This document shows positions 1 to 8,497 of a DNA stretch of 64,000 nucleotides, piece after piece. The position numbers and the translations under genes are program-made. Origin of the DNA: Brevibacterium linens ATCC 9172 (lineage in GTDB: Bacteria; Actinomycetota; Actinomycetes; Actinomycetales; Brevibacteriaceae); the NCBI RefSeq assembly GCF_900169165.1, contig NZ_FXYY01000005.1:119298-183297 (forward strand). Reading direction: 5' to 3'. The notes under the pieces were generated by a model. The model worked only from the letters and a program-made list of their open reading frames with translations. It did no database searches and had not been told where the DNA came from. How positions within the stretch are numbered: the stretch's first letter is position 1; each line of letters starts with the position of its first letter.

Positions 1-2
1 AC

Positions 3-1259
3 TTCGGCCTGACCGCGCTGAGCGAAGGCCTCGTCGTCGCCTCTCTCATGGTCGGCGCCGCCTTCGGTGCGGTCTTCGGCGGTCGAGTCGCCGATGCCTG
101 GGGCCGGCGGCGCACGATCCTGCTGCTCGCCTGCGTCTTCATCATCGGCACGCTCGGGTGTGTCCTCGCCCCGGGTCCGGAGTTCCTCATCGGCGCCCGC
201 TTCGTCCTCGGGATCGCCGTCGGGGGCGCCTCGGCGACGGTGCCCGTCTACCTCGGTGAGATCGCTCCGTCGGAGAAGCGCGGCAGCTATGTCACCCGCA
301 ATGAGCTCATGATCGTCGGCGGTCAGCTTGCGGCGTTCGTCATCAACGCCGTGATCTTCAACTTCTTCGGACACGTCGACTCGATCTGGCGTTGGATGCT
401 GCTGGTTGCCCTGGTGCCAGCGATCGCCCTCCTCGTGGGCATGATCTTCCAGCCCGAGAGCCCGCGCTGGCTGATCTCGCAGGGGCGCACCGAGGAGGCT
501 CTGGCCGTGCTCAAGCAGGTTCGCTCCCCCGAACGCGCCGAGGCCGAGATCGACGAGGTCACCCACCTCGCAGCCGAGGATGCTAAGGAGGCCACGGGCG
601 GATTCTCCGACCTCGGCACCCGGTGGGTGCTGCGACTGGTCATCGTCGGTGCCGGACTCGGCTTCTTCCAGCAGCTGACCGGAATCAACTCGGTCATGTA
701 CTACGGAACTCAGCTGCTCACGAGCGCGGGCCTGGATTCCGGTGTCGCCATCATCGGCAACATCGCCAACGGCGTGTTCTCCCTGGCAGGCATCTCCTTG
801 GGCATGTATCTGCTGAATAAGCTGCCGCGACGGGTCATGTTCCTCACCGGCTATGCCCTCATCGCGGTCTTCCACACGCTCATCGCCCTGACCGCGGTCA
901 TCGTTCCGCCCGGACCGGCACAGGCGTGGACGGTGCTCGCGTTCCTCGTCCTCTTCGTCTTCTCGATGCAGGGAACGGTCGGCCCGCTGACCTGGCTGAT
1001 GCTCTCGGAGATCTTCCCGATGAAGATCCGCAGCTTCGCAATGGGCATCTGCGTGTTCGTGCTGTGGATCATGAACGCCATCGTCGCCCAGTTCTTCCCG
1101 CCGCTCATCGAGGCCTTGGGCATGACGGCGACCTTCGGCATGTTCGCCGGCCTCGCCGTGATCGCCTTCGTCTTCCTGGCACTGATGCTGCCGGAGACGA
1201 AGGACAAGGACCTCGCGGAATTCGAACGCGAATTCAAAGCCGAGTACGGACGCAGATAA
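3..1259 (+). CDS. MFS sugar porter (5' end outside window)
   Basis: Proton-coupled sugar transporter of the sugar porter family (TC 2.A.1.1) in the cytoplasmic membrane. The frame is open from the window edge, so the first part (TM1 and usually about 50-60 residues) is missing; the first in-window ATG at 48 is internal. Family signatures are all visible: the loop 2-3 motif GGRVADAWGRRR, the central PESPRWL motif, QQLTGINSVMYY in TM7, and the terminal PETKDKD motif. About ten hydrophobic segments remain. A universal stress protein follows after 9 bp on the same strand with an AAGGAG ribosome site, so the two are probably cotranscribed. The substrate (hexose, pentose or polyol) cannot be read from the sequence. 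Confidence 0.93.
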   Translation, partial: FGLTALSEGLVVASLMVGAAFGAVFGGRVADAWGRRRTILLLACVFIIGTLGCVLAPGPEFLIGARFVLGIAVGGASATVPVYLGEIAPSEKRGSYVTRNELMIVGGQLAAFVINAVIFNFFGHVDSIWRWMLLVALVPAIALLVGMIFQPESPRWLISQGRTEEALAVLKQVRSPERAEAEIDEVTHLAAEDAKEATGGFSDLGTRWVLRLVIVGAGLGFFQQLTGINSVMYYGTQLLTSAGLDSGVAIIGNIANGVFSLAGISLGMYLLNKLPRRVMFLTGYALIAVFHTLIALTAVIVPPGPAQAWTVLAFLVLFVFSMQGTVGPLTWLMLSEIFPMKIRSFAMGICVFVLWIMNAIVAQFFPPLIEALGMTATFGMFAGLAVIAFVFLALMLPETKDKDLAEFEREFKAEYGRR

Positions 1260-1268
1260 GGAGCCTCC

Positions 1269-1637
1269 ATGTCAGTCGCCGTCGCCGTCACCGACAGTCC
1301 CGAGGGCCGGCTTGCCCTCGAATCGGCCGTCGCCGAGGCGCAGAAGCTCGGTACCGGGCTGCTGCTCATCAACCTCACCCTCCATGACTTCGCCGAGGCG
1401 GAGGCCCCCTCCGGGCTCGAGGTCACCGTCATCAACCGGTCCGGACGCGGGGATCGCGACCCGGTCACCGCTGTCATCGACGAACTGAACGAGCACTCGG
1501 AGGTCGACCGCCTCGTCCTCGGCGTCCGTGCCCGGTCACGCGTGGGCAAGCTGATCCTCGGGTCGGTCGCTCAGCGAATCATTCTGCGCTCCCCCGTCCC
1601 TGTGCTCACCGTCCGCCGGGACGCGACCCGACGCTGA
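1269..1637 (+). CDS. Universal stress protein, UspA family
   Basis: Single-domain Usp protein of 122 residues, slightly shorter than the usual 140-150. The C-terminal nucleotide-binding pattern Gx2...Gx9G(S/T) is present as GVRARSRVGKLILGS followed by VAQRI, so ATP binding is expected. Such proteins bind ATP and modulate stress survival; the partner is unknown. The ATG is preceded by AAGGAGCC at 5 bp. It lies 9 bp after the sugar porter and probably shares its transcript; Usp domains next to transporters are common and may sense energy state. Confidence 0.88.
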   Translation: MSVAVAVTDSPEGRLALESAVAEAQKLGTGLLLINLTLHDFAEAEAPSGLEVTVINRSGRGDRDPVTAVIDELNEHSEVDRLVLGVRARSRVGKLILGSVAQRIILRSPVPVLTVRRDATRR

Positions 1638-1743
1638 CTCGGCAGACTCGTGCCACGGCGCAGGTGTCGCCGCGGGGCCCGTCGCCGCTCATCCATGGCT
1701 TAGGCTTGAGGACGGAAGTTCCGTTCGAGGTGAGGGGGCATGC

Positions 1744-3111
1744 GTGGCCAATACGACAGAGGGCACCGAGGCGGCCGACCGACTCGAATCCGCACTCACC
1801 GGCAGAATCGATCCCCACACTCTCGACGAGATCTCCGCTTTGGCCCGGCAGGTGCCGCGCGCTGAGATCGGGCGCCTCGTTCACACCTCGACGCCTCTGC
1901 AGTCGGCCATGCTCTTCCGGGTGCTGACCAAGGCCGAGGCCCTCGACGTCTTCGAGGACCTGCCGCCGGCGTATCAGGCCGAACTCATCGGCAATCTCCG
2001 CGAACCCGAGGTCGCCGACATCGTCGAGGGCCTCGACCCCGATGACCGAGCCGAGCTGCTCGGCGAACTGCCCGCGAGTGTGGCCAGTCGGCTGATGAAG
2101 GGGCTCACCGCCGACGAACGTGAGATGACCTCGGCAGTGCTGGGCTACCCGAAGTCCGCGATCGGCCGGTACATGTCTCCGGAGGTCCTCGGCATCCACG
2201 AGGATTGGACGGCGGCCCAGGCGCTGGAGGTCGTCCGTGCCCGCATCGATGGGCCCGAGACCGTCTACCTGCTGCCCGTGGTCGGAGCCGGCCGGGTGCT
2301 GCGGGGCGTGATTTCACTGCGCAACCTCCTCGCCGCCGATGAGGACACGATCGTCGAAGACATGGTCCGCGACTCGATCAGCACCCATGCGCTCAGCGAC
2401 CGGGAGGAGGCGGCCCGTGAGTTCCTCTCCCACCGGCTCATCGCGATGCCGGTGACCGACCAGGAGGAACGACTCGTCGGCATCCTCACCATAGATGACG
2501 TCCTCGACATCATCGACGAGGAAGATGCGGAGGACTTTGCTCGCGGTTCAGGTACCGAACCGTTGGATCGCTCCTATCTGTCTTCGACCATCATCCGGCT
2601 GGTCAAGAGCCGCATCGTATGGCTGCTCGTCCTCGCGGTCTCCGCGATCCTCACAGTCCAGGTCCTCGAGGTCTATGAGGACCGGCTCGACCAGGTCGTC
2701 ATCCTCGCCCTCTTCATCCCTCTGCTCACCGGTACGGGAGGCAACACCGGCAACCAGGCCGCAACGACCGTGACCCGTGCGCTGGCCGTGGGAGAGGTGA
2801 GGATCCGCGACCTGGGGAGAGTCATCTGGCGCGAACTGCGCGTCGGGGCGATGCTGGGAGCCGTACTCGGCCTCTTGGGCTTCGTCGTCGCAGGCCTCGT
2901 CTACGGGTGGGCGATCGGCCTGGTCATCGGACTCACCCTGCTGTCGGTGTGCATCATGGCCGCAACCGTGGGCGGGCTGATGCCGATCATCGCGAAGCGA
3001 ATCGGCGCCGACCCGGCGGTGTTCTCCAACCCATTCATCTCCACCTTCTGCGACGCCACCGGCCTGATCATCTACTTCACCATTGCGACGACGGTCCTGG
3101 GACTGAGCTGA
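1744..3111 (+). CDS. mgtE: Magnesium transporter MgtE
   Basis: Mg2+ channel of the MgtE/SLC41 family, 455 residues, the normal length. Domain order: MgtE N superhelical domain (about 20-130), a pair of CBS domains (about 135-260, including PVTDQEERLVGILTIDD), a linker helix and five membrane segments (about 285-455). The pore signature PLLTGTGGNTGNQAATT is complete. The GTG start at 1744 has a GAGGTGAGGGG purine stretch just upstream; an ATG at 1740 is in another frame. A short palindrome (ACGGAA-G-TTCCGT, 1712-1724) lies in the leader beside a TAGGCT -10-like box at 1701; its role is unknown. The gene converges on the ABC exporter pair. Confidence 0.95.
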   Translation: MANTTEGTEAADRLESALTGRIDPHTLDEISALARQVPRAEIGRLVHTSTPLQSAMLFRVLTKAEALDVFEDLPPAYQAELIGNLREPEVADIVEGLDPDDRAELLGELPASVASRLMKGLTADEREMTSAVLGYPKSAIGRYMSPEVLGIHEDWTAAQALEVVRARIDGPETVYLLPVVGAGRVLRGVISLRNLLAADEDTIVEDMVRDSISTHALSDREEAAREFLSHRLIAMPVTDQEERLVGILTIDDVLDIIDEEDAEDFARGSGTEPLDRSYLSSTIIRLVKSRIVWLLVLAVSAILTVQVLEVYEDRLDQVVILALFIPLLTGTGGNTGNQAATTVTRALAVGEVRIRDLGRVIWRELRVGAMLGAVLGLLGFVVAGLVYGWAIGLVIGLTLLSVCIMAATVGGLMPIIAKRIGADPAVFSNPFISTFCDATGLIIYFTIATTVLGLS

Positions 3112-3137
3112 GGAATGTCAGTCGCAGGGTGCTCAGC

Positions 3138-4937
3138 TCAGGCGGACCAGGCCGACCACAGCTGGGCATAACGGCCACCAGCGGCGACCAACTCCTCGTG
3201 AGTGCCCTCTTCGACGATCCGTCCATGCGCCATGACGAGAACGCGGTCCGCGGTCTCGGCCTGGCTGAGACGGTGGGCGACGACGAGGGCCCCACGCCCG
3301 GCCACTGCAGCACGGGCAGAGGCTTCGAGCACGTGAGCGCCGGCGGATCCTGCCTCGGCGCTCGCTTCGTCAAGGATCGCGAAGTCCGGGTCTGCGAGCA
3401 CCAGGCGAGCCAACGCGATCGACTGGTCCGCGACCGCGCTCAGGCGAATGCCGCCGTCACCAACCTCGGTATCCAGTCCTGTGGGCAGTTCGCCGACCCA
3501 GCCAGCCCCGACCTTGGTCAACGCCGCAGCGATCTGTTCGTCTGTGGCGTCCGGGACCGGCAGCGCCACATTCTCACGCAGGGTTCCATTGAAGGTGTGA
3601 ACCTCCTGCGCGACCATGCTGATGTGTGAGCGCAGCACTGACTCCGGCAGCGCAGTCAGTTCCACTTCCCCCGCCGAGGCGGCCGTGCCCGAATCGAGTC
3701 CGGCCCACCCGCACGAGGGCACAGAGAGGCCCGCCGCGATCCGCGCGAGCGTCGACTTCCCTGCTCCCGTGGTGCCGACGACGGCGACAACTTCGCCCGG
3801 CTCGAGGCGCAGGCTCACACCCTTGAGGACATGATTACTCGACCCGGGATCCTCGTCATAGGTGAACCACAGGTTCTCCAGCATGAGAGCAGGCCGGTTG
3901 ATGCAAATCTCGCCCGACCGCCTCGGCGACGTCGATGCCTCGTCAATAACGCCGACCATACGAGTCAGCGAGGCTCCGGCGGATTGGATCTGGTCGAAGA
4001 GCCCGACCAGAGCACCGATGGGATTGAACAGACGGTGGAAGACCAGAGCCGCGGTAGTCACAGCACCGGCCGTGGTCTGGCCGGAGAAGACCAGGACGAA
4101 TCCGGCGATGAGGAGCAGGGAGAGGACGACAGCCTCGGCGCGGTTATTGCGTGAGAAGGCGCGAGTGAGGAAACTGAACACTCCGATCGACAGGTCCCGG
4201 GCCTGCCCCGAGGCAGCATCGATGCGGTCCAGCTCCCCCGCCTCGGCGCGGTAGGCACGCAGGGTTCGGGCACCGGTGAGACCGCCGAGGAGGCGTCCGG
4301 CACGCCTGCCGAACGCGGCGCGCTCCTCCTTGTAGATCGGTTCCGACCTGGGCAGATACCAGCGCAGGGTGAGCCAGTACATCGGCACCGCAACGAGACC
4401 CACGAGGCCCAGGCGCCAGTCGATCGCGGACAGACCTATGGCAGAGACAATGACGATGAGAAGTGATTCGACGATGAGCGGCAGCACCTGCGCGGCGGCC
4501 TCGCTGATCTTGCGGGAATCATCGGCGACCCTGGAGACCAGATCACCTGTACCTGTGGATTCGACGCGCTGCGATTGCAGGCTCAGTGCGGATTCGACGA
4601 CCTGTGTGCGCAGGTCACCGACGATGGGCATCGCGATATGGGCCAGCGCCCACGCCCCGATCCAGGTGCCCAACGCCATGACCACACCGGCGATGGCCAC
4701 AGCGATCGCGCACTCGATGACGACGTCTGAACCGGCCCCAGCTGGGAGCACATCAACGAGACGACCGATCGCCCATGGTCCGACAAGCCCGGCACCGGCG
4801 TTGGCGATCCCGGCGAGAACGAGCACGACGAGCCAGCCCCACCGTAAGCGAAGCAACGGGGCCAGATGCGCGAACGAGCGGCGTCTGGAGGCGATCGACA
4901 GGGTGGTCTGGTCGGTCTGCTCGGCAGATGCGCTCAT
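3138..4937 (-). CDS. ABC exporter half, catalytically competent Walker motifs (heterodimer subunit A)
   Basis: Half-size ABC exporter of 599 residues: six-helix type I exporter membrane domain (about 30-330) followed by a nucleotide-binding domain. Walker A GTTGAGKST (388-396), the Q-loop glutamine (444), Walker B FAILDE (519-524) and the H-loop AHRLS (His555) are intact. The ABC signature, normally LSGGQ, is replaced by LSAVADQ (499-505), and the D-loop (normally SALD) reads SAEAG. Alone it could not form a canonical ATPase site. Its start overlaps the stop of the upstream exporter gene by 4 bp (ATGA), so it is translationally coupled to the partner that supplies LSGGQ. The substrate is unknown; drug, lipid, peptide or siderophore export, or IrtAB-like siderophore import, are all possible. 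Confidence 0.9.
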   Translation of the reverse strand: MSASAEQTDQTTLSIASRRRSFAHLAPLLRLRWGWLVVLVLAGIANAGAGLVGPWAIGRLVDVLPAGAGSDVVIECAIAVAIAGVVMALGTWIGAWALAHIAMPIVGDLRTQVVESALSLQSQRVESTGTGDLVSRVADDSRKISEAAAQVLPLIVESLLIVIVSAIGLSAIDWRLGLVGLVAVPMYWLTLRWYLPRSEPIYKEERAAFGRRAGRLLGGLTGARTLRAYRAEAGELDRIDAASGQARDLSIGVFSFLTRAFSRNNRAEAVVLSLLLIAGFVLVFSGQTTAGAVTTAALVFHRLFNPIGALVGLFDQIQSAGASLTRMVGVIDEASTSPRRSGEICINRPALMLENLWFTYDEDPGSSNHVLKGVSLRLEPGEVVAVVGTTGAGKSTLARIAAGLSVPSCGWAGLDSGTAASAGEVELTALPESVLRSHISMVAQEVHTFNGTLRENVALPVPDATDEQIAAALTKVGAGWVGELPTGLDTEVGDGGIRLSAVADQSIALARLVLADPDFAILDEASAEAGSAGAHVLEASARAAVAGRGALVVAHRLSQAETADRVLVMAHGRIVEEGTHEELVAAGGRYAQLWSAWSA

Positions 4938-6610
4938 CGGGTCACCGCGTTTCGGTAGGCCTCGGCGGATGCGCCAGCGGCGGCGAGGAGCTCGGCGTGC
5001 TTCCCGCTGAGGACAGGACCGGTGTCAGGGACGAACACGACGGAGTCGGCTGCTGCGAGAAAGGCCGGGGAGCTGGTGAGAATGATCGTGGCAGCGTTCC
5101 CGCGTGAGCTGCGCAGATCCTGGACTCGGTCTGCTATGCGTGCTTCGGTGACGGCATCGACCGCGGTGGTCGGTTCGTGGAGGACGAGAACCTGAGGATC
5201 GGCATGGAGGGCGCGGGCCAGGGCCACTCTTTGGCGTTGCCCGCCGGACAGGTTGCCGCCGAGTTCCTGGATTCGGTGGTCGAGCCCGGTGTCGACGAGG
5301 CCAAGGAGCTCATCAACGCCCGAGGCGGTGAGCACCTCGGGCGCCACAGGGGCATCGCCTGCGCCGAGGATCATGGTGATGTTGGAGCGGATCGTGCCTT
5401 CGAACAGGTCGACTGTGTGCGGTGAAACGAGCATCTGGCCCAGCCCGGTGCTGCGGGCATGGCCAGCCAGAGCCGTGATCAGCGCGGTCTCTGTCTCGGC
5501 TTGTTCGACGACAATGGCGGTCAGGGAGCCGAATTGAGTGGTGAAGTCGACCGTGCGCCCCTCCCCTGCCGCCCAGCCCCGGACGCTGATCTTCTCGTCG
5601 TCGATGTCGATGGTTGCTGCGGGTGCGGTCGTCGGCGCTGCTCCGGCGCCGTCGATGTCGGTCAGCAGCTGAGAGATCCGCTGGGCGGCTCCATGGGATT
5701 GGGCGAAGAGACCGACGATCTCGGCCAGGGCGCGCATCGGTTCGGTGAGGAACGCGGTCATGCCGAGGATGCCGATGAGTGCGCCGACGCTGAGCTGTCC
5801 GTCGATGAGGCGCAGACCGGCGACGATGAGGACGATCGCGAGCACGAGAGACATGACGAGGGCACCGAGCCCCGCGAGCCGCCCAGTTCGCTCACCGGTG
5901 GCGATGCCGGCGTTCGCGGCTTCATCTGAGGTGTGTCGGTAGCGGCCCACGGCCCAGGGTTCTCCGCCCATGGCCTTGATCACGCGCAGACCGTGCATCA
6001 GGTCCGAGGCTGATCTGCCGGCTCGCGCCACGGCTTCGAGCTGGGCGTTGGCCTTCGCAGACACCGAGCGGCCGGGCAGTGCCACGATGATCAGCCCGAT
6101 GGGTACGGCGATGAGCACGACGAGGCCGGTCACAGGGTCCGCGATGAGAAGGAAGACGGCGGCCGTGATCATGCCCAGCACCGAGGCGATGCCGCGTCCG
6201 GCCTGGGCGAAGGACTGTGCCGCCGTGTCAGCGTCGGCCGAGGCGATTGACAGGACTTCGCCGGAGGCGCGGTCCGGTGGCAGGTTCGCCGAGGTGAGTG
6301 CGGCGTGGGTGATCTCGACACGCAGGGCGTGTGCTTCGTGTTCGCGGGCAGAATTGCAGAAACGGGCGCCGAAGCGGTAGCCGAGGCTGAGCACGGTGAA
6401 CAGCAGACCGATGCCGACGATGGAGACGATGAGTGCCGGGACGGACAGCGGGATAATCGCGACGTCGACGACGATGCCGATGGCGACCGGGACCAGCGCT
6501 TCGCAGACCTGCCACAGCGACATGGTGATGATGCCGGGGAGCAGGAGACCGAGACGCCGCCGAGCGGCTCTGCGGAGGAGAATCGAACCTGATGAGGGAG
6601 TCTTCGACAC
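4934..6610 (-). CDS. ABC exporter half, degenerate Walker motifs with intact signature (heterodimer subunit B)
   Basis: Half-size ABC exporter, 558 residues from the GTG at 6610. I chose this start because farther upstream codons run into the divergent SDR gene and because MSKTPSSG begins the conserved part. The membrane domain occupies about 15-310. In the nucleotide-binding domain the P-loop is gone (VVEQAETETA replaces GxxGxGKS, about 368-376), Walker B ends in HE instead of DE (His478), and the H-loop histidine is Ser (513). LSGGQ (454-458) and the D-loop TTAVD are intact. The defects exactly complement those of the coupled downstream subunit. A possible DtxR/IdeR-like palindrome lies directly upstream. 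Confidence 0.88.
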   Translation of the reverse strand: MSKTPSSGSILLRRAARRRLGLLLPGIITMSLWQVCEALVPVAIGIVVDVAIIPLSVPALIVSIVGIGLLFTVLSLGYRFGARFCNSAREHEAHALRVEITHAALTSANLPPDRASGEVLSIASADADTAAQSFAQAGRGIASVLGMITAAVFLLIADPVTGLVVLIAVPIGLIIVALPGRSVSAKANAQLEAVARAGRSASDLMHGLRVIKAMGGEPWAVGRYRHTSDEAANAGIATGERTGRLAGLGALVMSLVLAIVLIVAGLRLIDGQLSVGALIGILGMTAFLTEPMRALAEIVGLFAQSHGAAQRISQLLTDIDGAGAAPTTAPAATIDIDDEKISVRGWAAGEGRTVDFTTQFGSLTAIVVEQAETETALITALAGHARSTGLGQMLVSPHTVDLFEGTIRSNITMILGAGDAPVAPEVLTASGVDELLGLVDTGLDHRIQELGGNLSGGQRQRVALARALHADPQVLVLHEPTTAVDAVTEARIADRVQDLRSSRGNAATIILTSSPAFLAAADSVVFVPDTGPVLSGKHAELLAAAGASAEAYRNAVTR

Positions 6611-6629
6611 GAAGGTTACCCTAACATCT
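6611..6629. promoter_or_regulatory. Candidate DtxR/IdeR-type iron box
   Basis: The 19 bp between the exporter start (6610) and the SDR contain AGGTTA at 6613-6618 and TAACAT at 6622-6627. By eye this matches about 12 of 19 positions of the DtxR/IdeR consensus, with near-complete inner half-sites. It sits where a repressor would block the exporter promoter or ribosome site. Iron control of the exporter is an inference. Confidence 0.35.
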
Positions 6630-6644
6630 TCTGGTGGGTCTACG

Positions 6645-7544
6645 ATGGCGCCTATGACATCAGCAATTGAGTACAGCCTCCCTTCGATGACCGGTCGCAC
6701 GGTCATCATCACCGGAGCGAACAGCGGAATCGGTCGGGTTGCCGCCCGTGTCCTGGCGGGGAGAGGCGCTCACGTCGTCCTGGCCGTGCGCAACCTCGAC
6801 AAGGGCGAAGCGGCAGCAGCGACCATGCCGGGCAGCACCGACGTCCGCCTGCTCGACCTTGCTGACCTCGACTCGGTCCGGTCCTTCGCCGCCGCCTTCA
6901 CCGACCCGATCGACATCCTCATCAACAACGCGGGAATCATGATCCCGCCGCTGTCGCACACCGTAGACGGATTCGAGTCCCAGTTCGGAACGAACCACCT
7001 CGGCCATTTCGCGCTCACCAACCTGCTGCTCCCGCAGATCCGCGACCGCGTCGTCACCCTCTCTTCCCTGGCCCATAAGTCGGGATACATCGAATTCGAC
7101 GATCTCGATTGGACGCGCAGACCCTACAAGGCGATGGCCGCCTACGGGCAGTCCAAACTCGCCAATCTGCTCTTCACCTCGGAGCTCCAACGTCGGCTCT
7201 CGGAGAAGTCATCGCCGGTCATTGCGACCGCGGCGCATCCGGGGCTGGCGACGACGAACCTGTTCAAGGCCGGTGACGGCAATCGGCTGCGCGCAGCCGT
7301 CAGTCGGACCTTCATCGGACTGATCGGTCAGAACGAACAGGAAGGCGCGCGCCCGACGCTCTGCGCCGCAGTCGCCGACATCCCGGGCGACAGTTTCGTG
7401 GGACCGAAATCTCTGTTCGAGGTCCGCGGAGCACCGGGATTCGCCTCACGTGCGCCAGGAGCCAAGAACGCCGAGGTGGCTCGTCGTCTGTGGACCGTGT
7501 CCGAAGAGCTGACCGAGGTGACGTTCCCGCTGCCTGCACCATGA
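6645..7544 (+). CDS. Short-chain dehydrogenase/reductase (retinol-dehydrogenase/WWOX-like)
   Basis: NAD(P)-dependent SDR of 299 residues. It shows the cofactor motif TGANSGIG (about 25-32), NNAGIM (about 95), the catalytic Ser in TLSSLAHKSG and the YGQSK active site. The long C-terminal part and the NHLGHFALT motif are typical of the RDH/WWOX-like subgroup, which oxidises or reduces hydrophobic alcohols and carbonyls. Two in-frame ATGs lie at 6645 and 6654; I prefer 6645 because GGTGGG lies 7 bp upstream of it. The gene is transcribed divergently from the ABC exporter. The substrate is unknown. Confidence 0.85.
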   Translation: MAPMTSAIEYSLPSMTGRTVIITGANSGIGRVAARVLAGRGAHVVLAVRNLDKGEAAAATMPGSTDVRLLDLADLDSVRSFAAAFTDPIDILINNAGIMIPPLSHTVDGFESQFGTNHLGHFALTNLLLPQIRDRVVTLSSLAHKSGYIEFDDLDWTRRPYKAMAAYGQSKLANLLFTSELQRRLSEKSSPVIATAAHPGLATTNLFKAGDGNRLRAAVSRTFIGLIGQNEQEGARPTLCAAVADIPGDSFVGPKSLFEVRGAPGFASRAPGAKNAEVARRLWTVSEELTEVTFPLPAP

Positions 7545-7578
7545 GGACCCGCACAGTGACAGCCAATTCAGTGACGAT

Positions 7579-8474
7579 ATGACTGTGCTGCGCAATGTCC
7601 GACTCGTCGATCCCGCAACCGAGGGTTCTGCCTCGCCCGATACCTGGTCCCGGGCCTCATCGACACGCACGTCCACCTCGGCGAACGATCAAGGCTGATC
7701 GATGCCGTCCGTGCGGGCCTGACGACCGTCGTCGACCTCGGGACGCACCCAGATTCGCTTGTCGACGGGTTGCGCTCCGACGCCGAATTGCCCGCGATCC
7801 TCAGTGCCGGCTCAGCCGCCTCGGCGCCGGGCAGCACCCAGATCGAGATGATGGGATTCCCCGCCGAGTCCGCGGTCACGGGTCCGGCCGATGCCGAGAG
7901 ATTCCTCGATTGGCGGGTGGACAACGATGCCGACCTCATCAAGATCATCGTCGAGGATCCTGCTGCCACCGAGGTTCCGGCGCTGAGCATCGAGTCGCTG
8001 GCTGCTCTGGTCGAGGGGGCACATGCGCGTGGGCTGCTGACCGTGGCACACGTCGTCACCGCCGCAGCCTTCGACCGCGGTCTCGACGCCGGCGTCGACG
8101 TCCTCACCCATGCCCCACTCGACCGAGCGCTGGCACCGCACACCCTTGAGCGGATGCGGGACCAGGGCACTGCTGTCTCCCCCACGCTCGTAATGATGCG
8201 GGCGATGGCCGACGCCCGCCTCGGCGATCATGCTGATGCCGCCTTTGCGGTCGCGCTCGACAATGTTCGCGCCATGCTCGGTGCGGGGATCACGCTCATC
8301 GCCGGGACCGATGCGAACGAGACTCCGTTCGCTCCGGTCCACCACGGACCCTCGCTGCACGAGGAACTCGACTACCTCATCACCGTCGGCATGACGAGCG
8401 CAGAGGCGATTCGTGCGGTCACGTCCTCCGCCGCCGAGGTGTGGGTGGCGGGAGTCTCGCGACACCGGTCCTAG
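7579..8474 (+). pseudogene. Broken metal-dependent amidohydrolase (deletion plus frameshift, truncated C-terminus)
   Basis: Relic of an imidazolonepropionase/prolidase-like amidohydrolase. A normal beginning, MTVLRNVRLVDPATEG, starts at 7579. About 25-30 residues that normally precede the metal site are then missing, and the frame changes: from about 7638 a different frame carries YLVPGLIDTHVHLGE with the HxH metal motif, later TVAHVVTAAAF and LTHAPLD, and IAGTDANETPF with the catalytic Asp. The terminal part normally following SAAEVWG is replaced by a short tail ending at 8474. No usable start precedes the HxH frame. Lesions at both ends make it a pseudogene rather than one sequencing error. 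Confidence 0.75.
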
Positions 8475-8497
8475 GTGTGGCCGTTCCAATCCAGCTC

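Noticed and set aside
3138..6610. Many long open frames opposite the ABC exporter genes
   Set aside because: They mirror GC-rich codons of the real genes, have no family motifs and are Arg/Ser/Pro-rich; antisense shadows.
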